Source: Halobacillus sp. Marseille-Q1614 (lineage in GTDB: Bacteria > Bacillota > Bacilli > Bacillales > Halobacillaceae). From it: DNA of 64,000 bases. The stretch is from positions 372,001 through 436,000 of the forward strand of contig NZ_CADDWH010000001.1 in NCBI RefSeq assembly GCF_902809865.1, read 5' to 3'. This document shows, piece after piece, positions 17,804 through 26,053 of this stretch. The position numbers were made by a program, and so were the translations under genes. Numbering within the stretch: the first letter of the stretch is position 1; every line of letters starts with the position of its first letter. Below the pieces are notes generated by a model, which was given only the letters and a program-made list of their open reading frames with translations, was not told where the DNA came from and searched no databases.

Positions 17804-18487
17804 ATGGCCAAAGGTTTAATGGGTGGATTATTTGGAGTAAGTGAATGGATTATGAAGTTCTCATTGGGGAATCTTCAATGGGCCCTGTTTAATCTGCCTG
17901 TGGGTCTTCTTCTTCTCAGCTTATTGTCACTTGAAAACAGTGACCTTGGTTTTTATCTTTTATTCCCGCTTGGGCTGTTGACACCTTTTGTGTTCTTTCC
18001 TGCAACTGCCGCACTTTTTGCTAAGGCAAGAGAGTGGGTAAAAAAAGAAGAGGAAGGGAATAGAGAACAGTCTTATTTCAGTTACTATAAAGAAAACTAT
18101 TTCAAAAGCATGACCGGCGGACTTGTCTTCGTTTTACTATGGAGCGTTCTCGCTGCGGATATTTACTATTTTTCAACTAGAAACTCTTTTCTAATGAATG
18201 CTTTTCTAATCATGGGAATACTCTTGTTTGTATGGACAATTAATTTTCTCTGCGTCCTTGTCCATTATGATATGAAGCTTCTTAAAGTGATTAAGCATTC
18301 GTTTGTAATTACGATAGGAAGTCCTATATTATTCGCCGCGATCGTGATTTGCAGTGGAATTATTTTGATGATCAGCCTGTATATTTTTCCGTTAATTATT
18401 CCACTTTTCACTGGATCGATCATTGCTTTTCTAACGTTTTCTGCTTTTTATCGAGTACATTTAAAAATAACGACTTCTGAACAGTAA
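17804..18487 (+). CDS. YesL-like DUF624 membrane protein
   Basis: A 227-aa membrane protein with about five to six hydrophobic segments, of the DUF624/YesL family commonly found in Firmicute sugar ABC operons. The function is not known. The ATG at 17804 is 8 nt from AAGGAG, better than the ATG at 17798, which is only 2 nt away. It is the last gene of the operon and is followed by a clear terminator. Confidence 0.82.
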   Translation: MAKGLMGGLFGVSEWIMKFSLGNLQWALFNLPVGLLLLSLLSLENSDLGFYLLFPLGLLTPFVFFPATAALFAKAREWVKKEEEGNREQSYFSYYKENYFKSMTGGLVFVLLWSVLAADIYYFSTRNSFLMNAFLIMGILLFVWTINFLCVLVHYDMKLLKVIKHSFVITIGSPILFAAIVICSGIILMISLYIFPLIIPLFTGSIIAFLTFSAFYRVHLKITTSEQ

Positions 18488-18515
18488 AACAACCCGGATT
18501 CACGGGTTGTTTTTT
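18486..18515 (+). terminator. Terminator of sugar operon
   Basis: AAAACAACCCG / CGGGTTGTTTT perfect stem with a 6-nt loop and a T-run. Confidence 0.9.
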
Positions 18516-18550
18516 ATTTCTGATATAGTAAAGAAAAGGAGGAAGATAAA

Positions 18551-19312
18551 ATGGTAACACCGATGGAACAGCGTCACCGTTTCCGTAACCAGCTGGATAG
18601 AGGGACGACCTCTGGTATGTGTGATAATTATTTGCAAGCAAATATGATTACTCTACCTAAAGAATATGCGTTTGACTTTCTCTTATTTTGCCAGCGTAAT
18701 CCAAAACCCTGTCCCATTATTGACGTACTAGAACCAGGGCAATTTGAACCGCGAGTCGCAGAAGCAGATATACGGACAGACCTGCCGAAATATAGAATCT
18801 ATAAAAATGGAAAGCTGGAAGAGGAAGTTCACGATATTCAGAAGTACTGGAGAGAAGATTTTGTAACTTTTTTAATCGGTTGCAGCTTTACATTTGAAAA
18901 AGCTTTATTAGATGATGGAATAAAGCTTCTTCATCAAGATCAGCAGCGTGTTGTCCCTATGTACAAAACAAATATCCCTTGTGAAAAAGCCGGCCGCTTT
19001 GAAGGTCATATGGTAGTTAGTATGCGGGCTCTCAAACCGGAAGAAGTAGAGCTTGCGGTTGAAATCACAAATAACTTTCAAACGTCTCATGGTGGTCCTG
19101 TCCATGTGGGCAGCCCAGAAGAGATCGGTATAATGGATCTTAATTATCCTGACTATGGGGAAAGCGTCGTTTTTAACAGGGAAGAACGAATTCCTGTATT
19201 TTGGGCTTGCGGAGTTACTCCACAAAATGTAGGTCTGCAGGCGAAACCGGAAATTATGATTTCTCACGCCCCCGGCCATATGCTTATTACAGATCAGCTG
19301 GAGGAAAATTAG
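18551..19312 (+). CDS. YcsI family protein (DUF1445, putative hydro-lyase)
   Basis: A 253-aa cytoplasmic protein of the YcsI/UPF0317 family (D-glutamate cyclase-like). Visible family stretches include RGTTSGMCDNYLQANMI near the N-terminus, FLIGCSFTFEKALL (about 118) and the C-terminal SHAPGHMLITD. In B. subtilis ycsI lies in the 5-oxoproline operon. Here it stands alone as a single gene 5 kb from the PxpABC genes. It may turn D-glutamate into 5-oxo-D-proline. Start ATG after AAAGGAGGAAG. Confidence 0.85.
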   Translation: MVTPMEQRHRFRNQLDRGTTSGMCDNYLQANMITLPKEYAFDFLLFCQRNPKPCPIIDVLEPGQFEPRVAEADIRTDLPKYRIYKNGKLEEEVHDIQKYWREDFVTFLIGCSFTFEKALLDDGIKLLHQDQQRVVPMYKTNIPCEKAGRFEGHMVVSMRALKPEEVELAVEITNNFQTSHGGPVHVGSPEEIGIMDLNYPDYGESVVFNREERIPVFWACGVTPQNVGLQAKPEIMISHAPGHMLITDQLEEN

Positions 19313-19361
19313 GAATTGCGGCGTTGTCATAAAGCTAAATAAGTCTATGGAAAAAAGCTAA

Positions 19362-19395
19362 CAGCTCCAGGTTCTTTAGAATCTGGGGCTTTTTG
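19362..19395 (+). terminator. Terminator after ycsI-like gene
   Basis: AGCTCCAGGTTC / GAATCTGGGGCT stem with a T-run. Confidence 0.8.
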
Positions 19396-19534
19396 CATAT
19401 TACATATATGAGTAAAGATTTGAGCAGGAGTATAGGAGGTGAACGTTTGATTACATTAATGAATTTGAGAGAATTTTACACGATAAGTTTGTTTGCTTTT
19501 TATTTTGTCTTTTGACTATGTTAATTTCTTGCAG

Positions 19535-19580
19535 GAGTCTCGCTGTCGTCCTTGCTATTATGGATAATGTCTGCAAGGTG
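19535..19580. repeat. Diverged copy of GAGTCTCGCTG intergenic element
   Basis: GAGTCTCGCTG at 19535-19545 matches 23732-23742 and is followed by an inverted pair CCTTGC (19550-19555) / GCAAGG (19573-19578). At the other locus the pair is CCCTTC / GAAGGG, so the bases differ but pairing is kept. Confidence 0.5.
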
Positions 19581-19642
19581 GGGATTCTCGTTGAAAGAGA
19601 GAAAAAAAACTCGAAAAAATGCTCATGCATCCTGAATCTAAA

Positions 19643-19677
19643 TAAAAAAGCCGATCTATAAGAAGGGTCGGCTTTTT
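19643..19677 (+). terminator. Free-standing terminator
   Basis: AAAAAAGCCGAT and GGTCGGCTTTTT arms; no clear gene precedes it, which fits a small transcript or a decayed gene. Confidence 0.65.
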
Positions 19678-19890
19678 ACTCTATGTATCTATTATCTAGT
19701 TTTTCGTAGGACTCAATTAGCATCTCTTTATAACAAATATACAAATAAAGAGGAAGAAACAGAACTATTATAATACGACTTAAACTAATTGACAACTACC
19801 TCCCTGAGTACTCAAACCAGTGTCCGCCTAACATCATATCATTATATAAAATTCAAAGGTATGGGAAATAAGATATGAAAAATTGGAATT

Positions 19891-19905
19891 AATTTTCTGA
19901 AAATA
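19891..19905. promoter_or_regulatory. CodY-like box
   Basis: AATTTTCTGAAAATA matches the CodY consensus AATTTTCWGAAAATT at 14 of 15 bases. It lies 229 bp before glnH, so it could serve the amino-acid importer under nutrient control, though the distance is long. Confidence 0.45.
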
Positions 19906-20133
19906 CACAGGAATTTGGTCTATAAATGTCGAGGACTTTTCGAAAGATCCCATTAATTTTATGAAAAAAGGAGTAAATAAGACGATTGCTGAGGATTACT
20001 AAGCTATGAGCTCTTAATTTGATAGAAGAATAGAAAAATAGGGGAATATGATATTATTCGAGATTATTCAGAATATTTACGTGATTAGCAATCTTTGAGA
20101 TAATAAATATTGACTATAAAAGGGGGAGACAAG

Positions 20134-20931
20134 ATGAAAAAACACAAATTAAGCTGGCTTTTATTAGGTATACTACTTTCTATCATCCTTGTAGGGTGTG
20201 GTTCATCAGAGTCAGAAGGTTCTGAAGGAGATGGTGGCGAGACATATACTGTAGCGACCGATAATAACTTCGTTCCTTTTGAATTCCTCGATGAAGAAAC
20301 TGGTGAAATGACCGGGTTCGATATGGATCTAATTCGTGCGATTGCCGACGAAGCGGGTTTTGAAGTAGAGATAGAATCTATGAAATTCGATGGCGTAGTT
20401 ACAGGAATGCAGACAGGTAAGTACGACATTGGTATTGCCGGTATGACTATTACTGAAGAGCGTGCAGAAACAATTGATTTCTCAGATCCTTACTACGATG
20501 CAGGTCTGATGCTTGCCGTTCAAGAAAGCAATACAGATATTCAATCAGAAGATGATCTAGCTGGTAAAAAGGTCGCCACACGTTCAGGAACGACGAGTGA
20601 AAGTTACTTAAAAGAGAATCATCCAGAAGCTGAAATAGTAACATTCCCTGGAATTGTAGAAGCTTACATGGATCTTCAAGATGGCCGCGTGGATGCCGTT
20701 ATGTATGATGTGCCTAACGTTCAATACTATGTATCTAATGATTCAGGAGGCAAATTAAAAACGGTGGGAGATGTTCTGCAAGGTGAGCAGTACGGAATTG
20801 CTTTCCCTAAAGACTCTGAGTTAGTGGAAGATGTAAACGAAGCTCTTCAAACGCTAATCGATAATGGTACTTATGACGATATCTATGAAGAATGGTTCGG
20901 TGAGCGTAAATACGGTACTGAAGCAGAATAA
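20134..20931 (+). CDS. glnH: Amino-acid ABC transporter substrate-binding lipoprotein (GlnH-like)
   Basis: Family-3 solute-binding protein that captures a polar amino acid, probably glutamine or glutamate, outside the cell. It is 265 aa. The signal peptide ends in lipobox LVGC (Cys near 23). The mature part has the family pattern YTVATDNNFVPFEF, GFDMDLIRAIADEAG and DIGIAGMTITEERAETIDFS. The start is the ATG at 20134 after GGGGGAG; the longer reading would spoil the signal peptide. It is the first gene of a binding protein-permease-ATPase operon. The exact substrate is inferred from family only. Confidence 0.88.
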   Translation: MKKHKLSWLLLGILLSIILVGCGSSESEGSEGDGGETYTVATDNNFVPFEFLDEETGEMTGFDMDLIRAIADEAGFEVEIESMKFDGVVTGMQTGKYDIGIAGMTITEERAETIDFSDPYYDAGLMLAVQESNTDIQSEDDLAGKKVATRSGTTSESYLKENHPEAEIVTFPGIVEAYMDLQDGRVDAVMYDVPNVQYYVSNDSGGKLKTVGDVLQGEQYGIAFPKDSELVEDVNEALQTLIDNGTYDDIYEEWFGERKYGTEAE

Positions 20932-20945
20932 ACTTCACATGCAAG

Positions 20946-20981
20946 AAAGCGTAGCAGGTCTATGGCTTGTTGCGCTTTTTT
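20946..20981 (+). terminator. Stem-loop between binding protein and permease
   Basis: AAAGCGTAGCA / TGTTGCGCTTT 11-bp stem with two G-U pairs, followed by T5. It probably ends part of the transcripts after glnH so that binding protein exceeds permease. Confidence 0.65.
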
Positions 20982-21034
20982 ATGACCAACCACTAAACAT
21001 ACTAAAGGCTGAGACATAAGGGGAGTTATTACTG

Positions 21035-21691
21035 ATGGAAGCTTTCATGGAAAGTCACTATATGCGGGTAATGCCTTTTTTACTTGAAGGGCTCGTTTAT
21101 ACACTTCTCATCACAGGAGTGGGTCTATTCTTCGGGTTTATTTTAGGAGCTATCTTCGGGCTGGCCCGTTTATCGAAGAACAAATTAGTTTATGGAATTG
21201 CTTCTGTATATGTAGAAGTACTAAGGGGAACACCAATATTGGCACAAATCCTATTTATCTATTTCGGACTTCCGGACTTATTAGGATTTAATATTGATAA
21301 AATCACAGCCTCTATTATTGCAATTGCGGTTAACGCAGGGGCTTATATTGCAGAGATCGTCCGCGGGGCCGTTTATTCAATTGATAAAGGACAGTCAGAA
21401 GCCGGGAGATCTATTGGTTTAACAAAAGGACAAACAATGCGTTATATTATTTGGCCGCAAGCGTTTAAACGTATGATTCCGCCACTTGGCAACCAATTTG
21501 TTATCAGTTTAAAAGACACTTCTTTATTCTCCGTTATCGCGGTTGGGGAAATGCTCTATATGGGTCAGCAGTATTATGGACTAACATTTGCGGCGTTTGA
21601 GGCCCTTACGATGGTCTGTCTCATGTATCTGGCTATTACTGTACCAACCTCGGTTTATTTGCGACGGGTTGAAAGGAGACTGGATGTCTAA
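21035..21691 (+). CDS. glnP: Amino-acid ABC transporter permease (GlnP-like)
   Basis: A 218-aa HisM/GlnP-type membrane subunit with about five helices. The ATPase-docking loop is [21 protein letters not shown] (residues about 128-148). Other family marks are [15 protein letters not shown] and [13 protein letters not shown]. The ATG at 21035 follows GGGGAG by 9 nt. The stop codon overlaps the ATPase start by one base (TAATG), showing translational coupling. Confidence 0.92.
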   Translation: MEAFMESHYMRVMPFLLEGLVYTLLITGVGLFFGFILGAIFGLARLSKNKLVYGIASVYVEVLRGTPILAQILFIYFGLPDLLGFNIDKITASIIAIAVNAGAYIAEIVRGAVYSIDKGQSEAGRSIGLTKGQTMRYIIWPQAFKRMIPPLGNQFVISLKDTSLFSVIAVGEMLYMGQQYYGLTFAAFEALTMVCLMYLAITVPTSVYLRRVERRLDV

Positions 21692-22413
21692 TGATTAGTG
21701 TAAGAGAATTGCATAAATCCTTTGGAGACACTAAAGTCCTTAAAGGAATTAACTTAGAGGTCAAACCACAGGAAGTTGTCTGCGTCATTGGTCCTTCCGG
21801 TTCAGGGAAAAGTACTTTGCTGAGATGCTTGAACTTATTAGAAGAAGTGACCAGCGGGGATGTATTAATAGAAGGAAATAATTTGACTGATAAAAAGGTA
21901 AATATTAATGAAGTGAGAACGCGTGTCGGGATGGTGTTTCAACACTTTAATCTTTTTCCGCATATGACGGTTATGGATAATATTACGATTGGACCAAGAA
22001 AGATTAAAGGGAAAAAGAAAAAAGAAGCCGAAGACGAAGCAAGGCCGATTTTAGAAAAAGTCGGACTTGGTGATAAAGCTAATGTTTATCCTGAGAGCTT
22101 ATCAGGCGGGCAAAAGCAAAGAGTGGCGATTGCCCGTTCATTAGCCATGAACCCGAAAATCATGCTTTTCGATGAGCCGACCTCTGCCCTTGACCCTGAA
22201 TTAGTAGGGGACGTTTTAGCGGTTATGAAGGAGTTGGCCAAAGAAGGAATGACAATGGTCGTCGTTACCCACGAAATGGGCTTTGCCCGGGAAGTGGGCG
22301 ACCGGGTAATTTTTATGGATGAAGGAATTATTATGGAAGAAAACGTTCCTGAGAAGATTTTCGGAGATCCGGATAATCCTCGTACTAAGGAATTCTTAAG
22401 TAAAGTTCTATAA
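21691..22413 (+). CDS. glnQ: Amino-acid ABC transporter ATP-binding protein (GlnQ-like)
   Basis: A 240-aa cytoplasmic ATPase that drives uptake through GlnP. Walker A is GPSGSGKST (about 32-40), the Q-loop is [14 protein letters not shown], the signature LSGGQKQR (about 135), Walker [15 protein letters not shown] (about 156), and the H-loop [10 protein letters not shown]. It starts inside the glnP stop codon. A strong terminator ends the operon. Confidence 0.94.
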   Translation: MISVRELHKSFGDTKVLKGINLEVKPQEVVCVIGPSGSGKSTLLRCLNLLEEVTSGDVLIEGNNLTDKKVNINEVRTRVGMVFQHFNLFPHMTVMDNITIGPRKIKGKKKKEAEDEARPILEKVGLGDKANVYPESLSGGQKQRVAIARSLAMNPKIMLFDEPTSALDPELVGDVLAVMKELAKEGMTMVVVTHEMGFAREVGDRVIFMDEGIIMEENVPEKIFGDPDNPRTKEFLSKVL

Positions 22414-22420
22414 GTTACGG

Positions 22421-22445
22421 AAGGCCGCTGTCAGGCGGCCTTTTT
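22421..22445 (+). terminator. Terminator of glnHPQ-like operon
   Basis: AAGGCCGC / GCGGCCTT stem with a 6-nt loop followed by T5. Confidence 0.85.
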
Positions 22446-22506
22446 AGTTGTCTAGGAAATTATAAAATACCAAGCTGAGGATATATATGTTTAAAAGAGC
22501 GACATC

Positions 22507-22625
22507 CAGCTCCAGCACCCAGACACTCGCGTCATAAGCAATCCGCCCTGCGGAAAGGGGAGGCCACCTTCCTCCGGCCGTTTTGCTTATGCGTTTCGTG
22601 TCTACCAGGGCGCTTTAAGCCTCTG
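22507..22625. repeat. Bacillaceae-type structured intergenic repeat (AGCTCCAG...CATAAGCA family)
   Basis: About 120 bp of nested inverted repeats: AGACAC (22521-22526)/GTGTCT (22598-22603), CATAAGCA (22533-22540)/TGCTTATG (22584-22591), and an inner GGAAaGG/CCTTCC pair. It looks like the intergenic AGCTCCAG element I recall as common in many Bacillaceae genomes. It fills most of the 309-bp gap before the LCP gene and has no coding frame. Confidence 0.6.
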
Positions 22626-22722
22626 TTCTTTGTCGTATTAAGTCTGAAAAATAGGTGTAAACGTATAAATTCATATCAAACTATTTTATAATGGTAATAC
22701 ATAGAATTAAGGGGTTGTACGA

Positions 22723-23658
22723 ATGAAAAAGAGAAAAGATTTACATAAGCCTAAGAGAAGAAAGAAATGGCTCTGGATTACCTTAACCGTAATTTTATTA
22801 ATTGGAGTGGGGGTGGCAGTCTACGTTTACTCCATTTATCATAATGTGAAATCTACAGTTGATAATGAAATACACGAGTCAGTAACAGGGATTGATCGTG
22901 AAATAACGGAGAAAAAAGTTGAGGCGAAGGAGCCGTTAAATGTCTTGCTGCTCGGGGTTGATGAACGGGAAGGGGACCGAGGACGCTCGGATACGATGAT
23001 TGTTATGACGTTGGATCCTGCGAATGAAAGGATGCAGATGGTGAGTATTCCTCGCGATACAAGGACTCAGATTGCCGGAAAAGGTATCGAAGATAAAATT
23101 AACCATGCGTATGCTTTTGGGGGGAGTGATATGTCCGTGAACACGGTTGAAAACTTTCTGGATATCGAACTTGATTATTATCTGCGTATGAATATGGAAG
23201 GTTTGGGACAGCTCGTTAATGCGGTTGGCGGTATTTCCGTTCATAATGATTTTGCTTTCGATTATTCTGGCAAGAGTTTTTCAGAAGGAGAGATTAACCT
23301 TAAGGGGGAAGAAGCTCTAGCCTGGGTACGCATGAGGTACGATGATCCTCAGGGAGATGCCGGCCGTAATGAAAGGCAGCGCCAGGTGATCCAAGGGATA
23401 ATTGATAAAGGCGCTAATATGAATGCTGTTGGGAAAATAAATGAAGTAATGAATGTATTAGGGAATAATGTAGCTACTAACATGAAATTTGAGGATATGA
23501 GAAATTTAGTCACTAACTACAGGGCAGCTCGCAAGGATATTTCGACGTACCAAATGACAGGGCAAGGTACCAGAATTGATAACATCTATTATTTGCAGGT
23601 GCCACAATCTGAAGTGGAAAAAGCCCATGAGATGATTACAGAAGTCAGCTCATCATAA
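22723..23658 (+). CDS. LytR-CpsA-Psr (LCP) family protein, copy 1
   Basis: Membrane-anchored phosphotransferase that attaches undecaprenyl-linked polymers such as teichoic acid to peptidoglycan. It is 311 aa: a basic N-terminus (MKKRKDLHKPKRRKK), one membrane helix (about 17-38), then the extracellular LCP domain (about 70-225) with LLLGVDEREG, the catalytic-region VSIPRDTR and GGSDMSVNTVENFL. Close paralogues lie at 27970 and 32486. The ATG at 22723 follows AGGGG; a structured repeat lies just upstream. Confidence 0.92.
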   Translation: MKKRKDLHKPKRRKKWLWITLTVILLIGVGVAVYVYSIYHNVKSTVDNEIHESVTGIDREITEKKVEAKEPLNVLLLGVDEREGDRGRSDTMIVMTLDPANERMQMVSIPRDTRTQIAGKGIEDKINHAYAFGGSDMSVNTVENFLDIELDYYLRMNMEGLGQLVNAVGGISVHNDFAFDYSGKSFSEGEINLKGEEALAWVRMRYDDPQGDAGRNERQRQVIQGIIDKGANMNAVGKINEVMNVLGNNVATNMKFEDMRNLVTNYRAARKDISTYQMTGQGTRIDNIYYLQVPQSEVEKAHEMITEVSSS

Positions 23659-23730
23659 TATTTCCTCGGAAATATTTGTCGGTTTTAAGCAGAATTAATG
23701 TCTCCTATACAGAGTTAGCTAGATAGAGGA

Positions 23731-23970
23731 GAGTCTCGCTGCTTGCCCTTCCCATTACGTGGAAAAAGGCGAAGGGTATCCTGCTCATGCGAGATCCTTA
23801 AGAGCTTAGACCCCGGGAAGAGGCCAATAGAACGAGAGAGAAAACTTATTAGGATAGGGTGAAGGGAAACGGTGAGACTCCTGTGGGAGGAAAGTACAGA
23901 GTGAGATCCCACAAGGCGAAAGCCTTAAGGAAGCTCACCGTACGCCCAAGGAAAGCGATCCGTTTCCCGA
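23731..23970. repeat. Composite structured repeat region
   Basis: Two elements lie in the 414-bp gap 23659-24072. The first (23731-23795) nests TCTCGC/GCGAGA around CCCTTC (23746-23751)/GAAGGG (23771-23776). The second (23862-23970) nests GGGAAACGG (23864-23872)/CCGTTTCCC (23960-23968), GGTGAG/CTCACC, TGTGGGA/TCCCACA and AAGGC/GCCTT. The second resembles the AGACTCCTGYGGGA repeat I recall as common in Bacillaceae. No credible coding frame. Confidence 0.65.
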
Positions 23971-24040
23971 AGCCCTTTGCACTAACCTTTCAAAAGAAAA
24001 GTCGGTCGTCTAAAAAGCATGAGGTTTCTCTACAAGCTAA

Positions 24041-24071
24041 AAAAGGTCACTGGATTGCCAGTGACCTTTTT
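24041..24071 (-). terminator. Terminator of the 5-oxoprolinase operon
   Basis: AAAAGGTCACTGG / CCAGTGACCTTTT perfect stem with a 4-nt loop, next to the stop of the NRAMP gene. Confidence 0.9.
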
Positions 24072-24072
24072 G

Positions 24073-25260
24073 TTATTCAAAGAGTTTAGGGATACCCTCA
24101 ATCAGTGTGAAAACACCCATATAAGACATAGCAATTACAATTAATACTCCAAAGATGGTCATCCAAATCGGATGTTTGTAATTGCCGACGATACTCGATT
24201 TGTGGGCAGCTAATAACATTACGCCCAGTGCGATCGGAAGGATTAATCCGTTTAACGATCCTACTAATACTAAAATATTTACAGGCTGTCCAACAAATAT
24301 AAAAACGATAGTAGAAATTGTTATAAATCCAATAGTTAAGTATCGGTGATTTTTTTCTAAAACCGGACTAAATGACCGGATAAAGGAAACAGAAGTATAA
24401 GCCGCTCCTACTACGGACGTTACGGCTGCTGCCCACATAACAACCCCAAACATTTTGTATCCAATATTTCCTGCAGCGAGCTGAAATACGGAAGCAGGCG
24501 GGTTATCTGGATTTAGTGCTAGTCCTTGAGATACAACTCCGAGTACGGCTAAAAATAAGAATACTCTCATGATCGAAGCTACACCAATAGCATAAACCGA
24601 GCTTCTCGTAACTTCCGGAAGAGCTTCTTTTCCTTTTAAGCCAGCTTCGATCAGTCTGTGGCCTCCGGCAAAAGTAATATACCCTCCAACAGTACCGCCG
24701 ACTAATGTAACGATAGCCAGGAAGTCAATGGTATCGGGTGCAAAGGTTTTAACGGCGGCTTCTCCTACAGGCGGCTGAGCAGTAAACATGACGTAAATGG
24801 TTAAACCAATCATTAGAAAACCGAGGAATTGTGTAAAGCGGTCCATTACACGGCCAGCTTCTTTTACGGTGAAAATCCCTATCGCTAAAACTCCGCTGAG
24901 CAAGGCGCCGAGTTTAGGTGATATACCAAAAAGGACATTAGTACCTAACCCTGCTCCGGCGATGTTACCAATATTAAAAGCTAATCCACCAGCTACTACT
25001 AATGCCGCTAAAAAATACCCTAAGCCAGGCAACACGTCATTGGCGATATCCTGGGCTCTCTTCTCACTGACAGCGATAATTCGCCAAATGTTCATTTGGG
25101 CGCCAATGTCAATAATGATTGACATGAGAATGACAAAACCAAAGCTGGCTAGAAGAGTTTCGGTAAACACAGTGGTTTGAGTCAGAAACCCTGGTCCAAT
25201 AGCGGAGGTTGCCATTAAAAAAGCGGCACCTATTAATATACTGCGGTTTGTATTTTTCAA
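24073..25260 (-). CDS. ycsG: NRAMP-family metal ion transporter (YcsG-like)
   Basis: A 395-aa membrane protein with about eleven helices of the NRAMP/divalent cation family. It has ATSAIGPGFLTQTTVFTE at residues 18-35, where NRAMPs carry the DPGN metal-binding loop. Here the Asp is not present in that exact form, so transport of a non-metal substrate is possible. It is the last gene of pxpB-pxpC-pxpA-ycsG. B. subtilis YcsG sits in the matching operon. It may import 5-oxoproline or a metal the enzyme needs; this is open. Confidence 0.82.
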   Translation of the reverse strand: MKNTNRSILIGAAFLMATSAIGPGFLTQTTVFTETLLASFGFVILMSIIIDIGAQMNIWRIIAVSEKRAQDIANDVLPGLGYFLAALVVAGGLAFNIGNIAGAGLGTNVLFGISPKLGALLSGVLAIGIFTVKEAGRVMDRFTQFLGFLMIGLTIYVMFTAQPPVGEAAVKTFAPDTIDFLAIVTLVGGTVGGYITFAGGHRLIEAGLKGKEALPEVTRSSVYAIGVASIMRVFLFLAVLGVVSQGLALNPDNPPASVFQLAAGNIGYKMFGVVMWAAAVTSVVGAAYTSVSFIRSFSPVLEKNHRYLTIGFITISTIVFIFVGQPVNILVLVGSLNGLILPIALGVMLLAAHKSSIVGNYKHPIWMTIFGVLIVIAMSYMGVFTLIEGIPKLFE

Positions 25261-25280
25261 CTTTGTTTCCCACCTTTTGC

Positions 25281-26051
25281 TTATAAAATATTTTTAATTG
25301 AAGCTTTTTCAATTCCTGCCTCAGCCAGCGAGGAAGCGATGTTATCTGCGAATTCTAAAGCGGTCTGCCCATCCCCATGAATACAGATGGTTTGAGCCTT
25401 AATTTCAATATCGTGACCTTGGACTGTCTGAACTTTATTTTCTTTTACCATACGGATGACCTGATGAATTGCTTCTTTGGGATCTGTGATTAAGGCATTT
25501 TCTTCTCGACGGGAAGTGAGCGATCCATCCTCTTGATACGTGCGGTCAGAAAACACTTCGTTCGCTGATTTGAGACCGATATTTTCACCTGCTTTCACGA
25601 GTTCACTGCCCGATAAACCAAATAAAATAAGTTCAGGATCTACATCGTAAACAGCTTCTGCAATTCCTTTGGACAATTCAGCGTCTTTAGCGGCCATATT
25701 GAATAGAGCCCCATGTGGCTTCACATGCTGCAGATTTCCACCTTGTGCCTTTACGAATCCATAAAGAGCACCAATTTGATAAACAACGAGGTCATAAGCT
25801 TCTTGAGGAGAAATATGGATATTCCTGCGGCCAAATCCGGCTAAATCCGGCAGACCAGGATGAGCACCAATACCTACTCCTTTTTCTAGAGCCATCTTTA
25901 CTGTATTTCTCATCGTGGATGGATCACCTGCGTGAAACCCGCATGCAATGTTGGCTGAAGTAATGAAGTCTAAAATTTCTTCATCACGTCCCAATGTATA
26001 AGCTCCGAAGCTTTCTCCCATATCACAATTAATATCTACTGAGTAACCCAT
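25281..26051 (-). CDS. pxpA: 5-oxoprolinase subunit A (LamB/YcsF family)
   Basis: Subunit of the ATP-dependent 5-oxoprolinase PxpABC, which opens 5-oxoproline to glutamate. It is 256 aa, the usual length. Family motifs are [16 protein letters not shown] at the N-terminus, [13 protein letters not shown] (about 33-45), [15 protein letters not shown] and [13 protein letters not shown]. It starts 2 bp after the stop of pxpC. A GAGGAAT ribosome site precedes the ATG. Confidence 0.95.
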   Translation of the reverse strand: MGYSVDINCDMGESFGAYTLGRDEEILDFITSANIACGFHAGDPSTMRNTVKMALEKGVGIGAHPGLPDLAGFGRRNIHISPQEAYDLVVYQIGALYGFVKAQGGNLQHVKPHGALFNMAAKDAELSKGIAEAVYDVDPELILFGLSGSELVKAGENIGLKSANEVFSDRTYQEDGSLTSRREENALITDPKEAIHQVIRMVKENKVQTVQGHDIEIKAQTICIHGDGQTALEFADNIASSLAEAGIEKASIKNIL

Positions 26052-26053
26052 GT

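Larger units (their letters stand above)
19396..20133. other. Gene-poor 740-bp interval with a possible gene remnant
   Basis: No intact gene is convincing here. It holds a 22-codon reading frame with a strong ribosome site (TTG at 19447, GGAGGTG upstream), a diverged copy of the structured repeat (19535-19580), a free-standing terminator (19643-19677), a CodY-like box (19891-19905), and protein-like stretches cut by stops around 19905-20095. The stretches (for example VEDFSKDPINFMKKG) look like a decayed gene of unknown family. Confidence 0.4.

Noticed and set aside
22507-23970. Insertion sequence
   Set aside because: Repeats are present, but there is no transposase frame; they are short hairpin elements.
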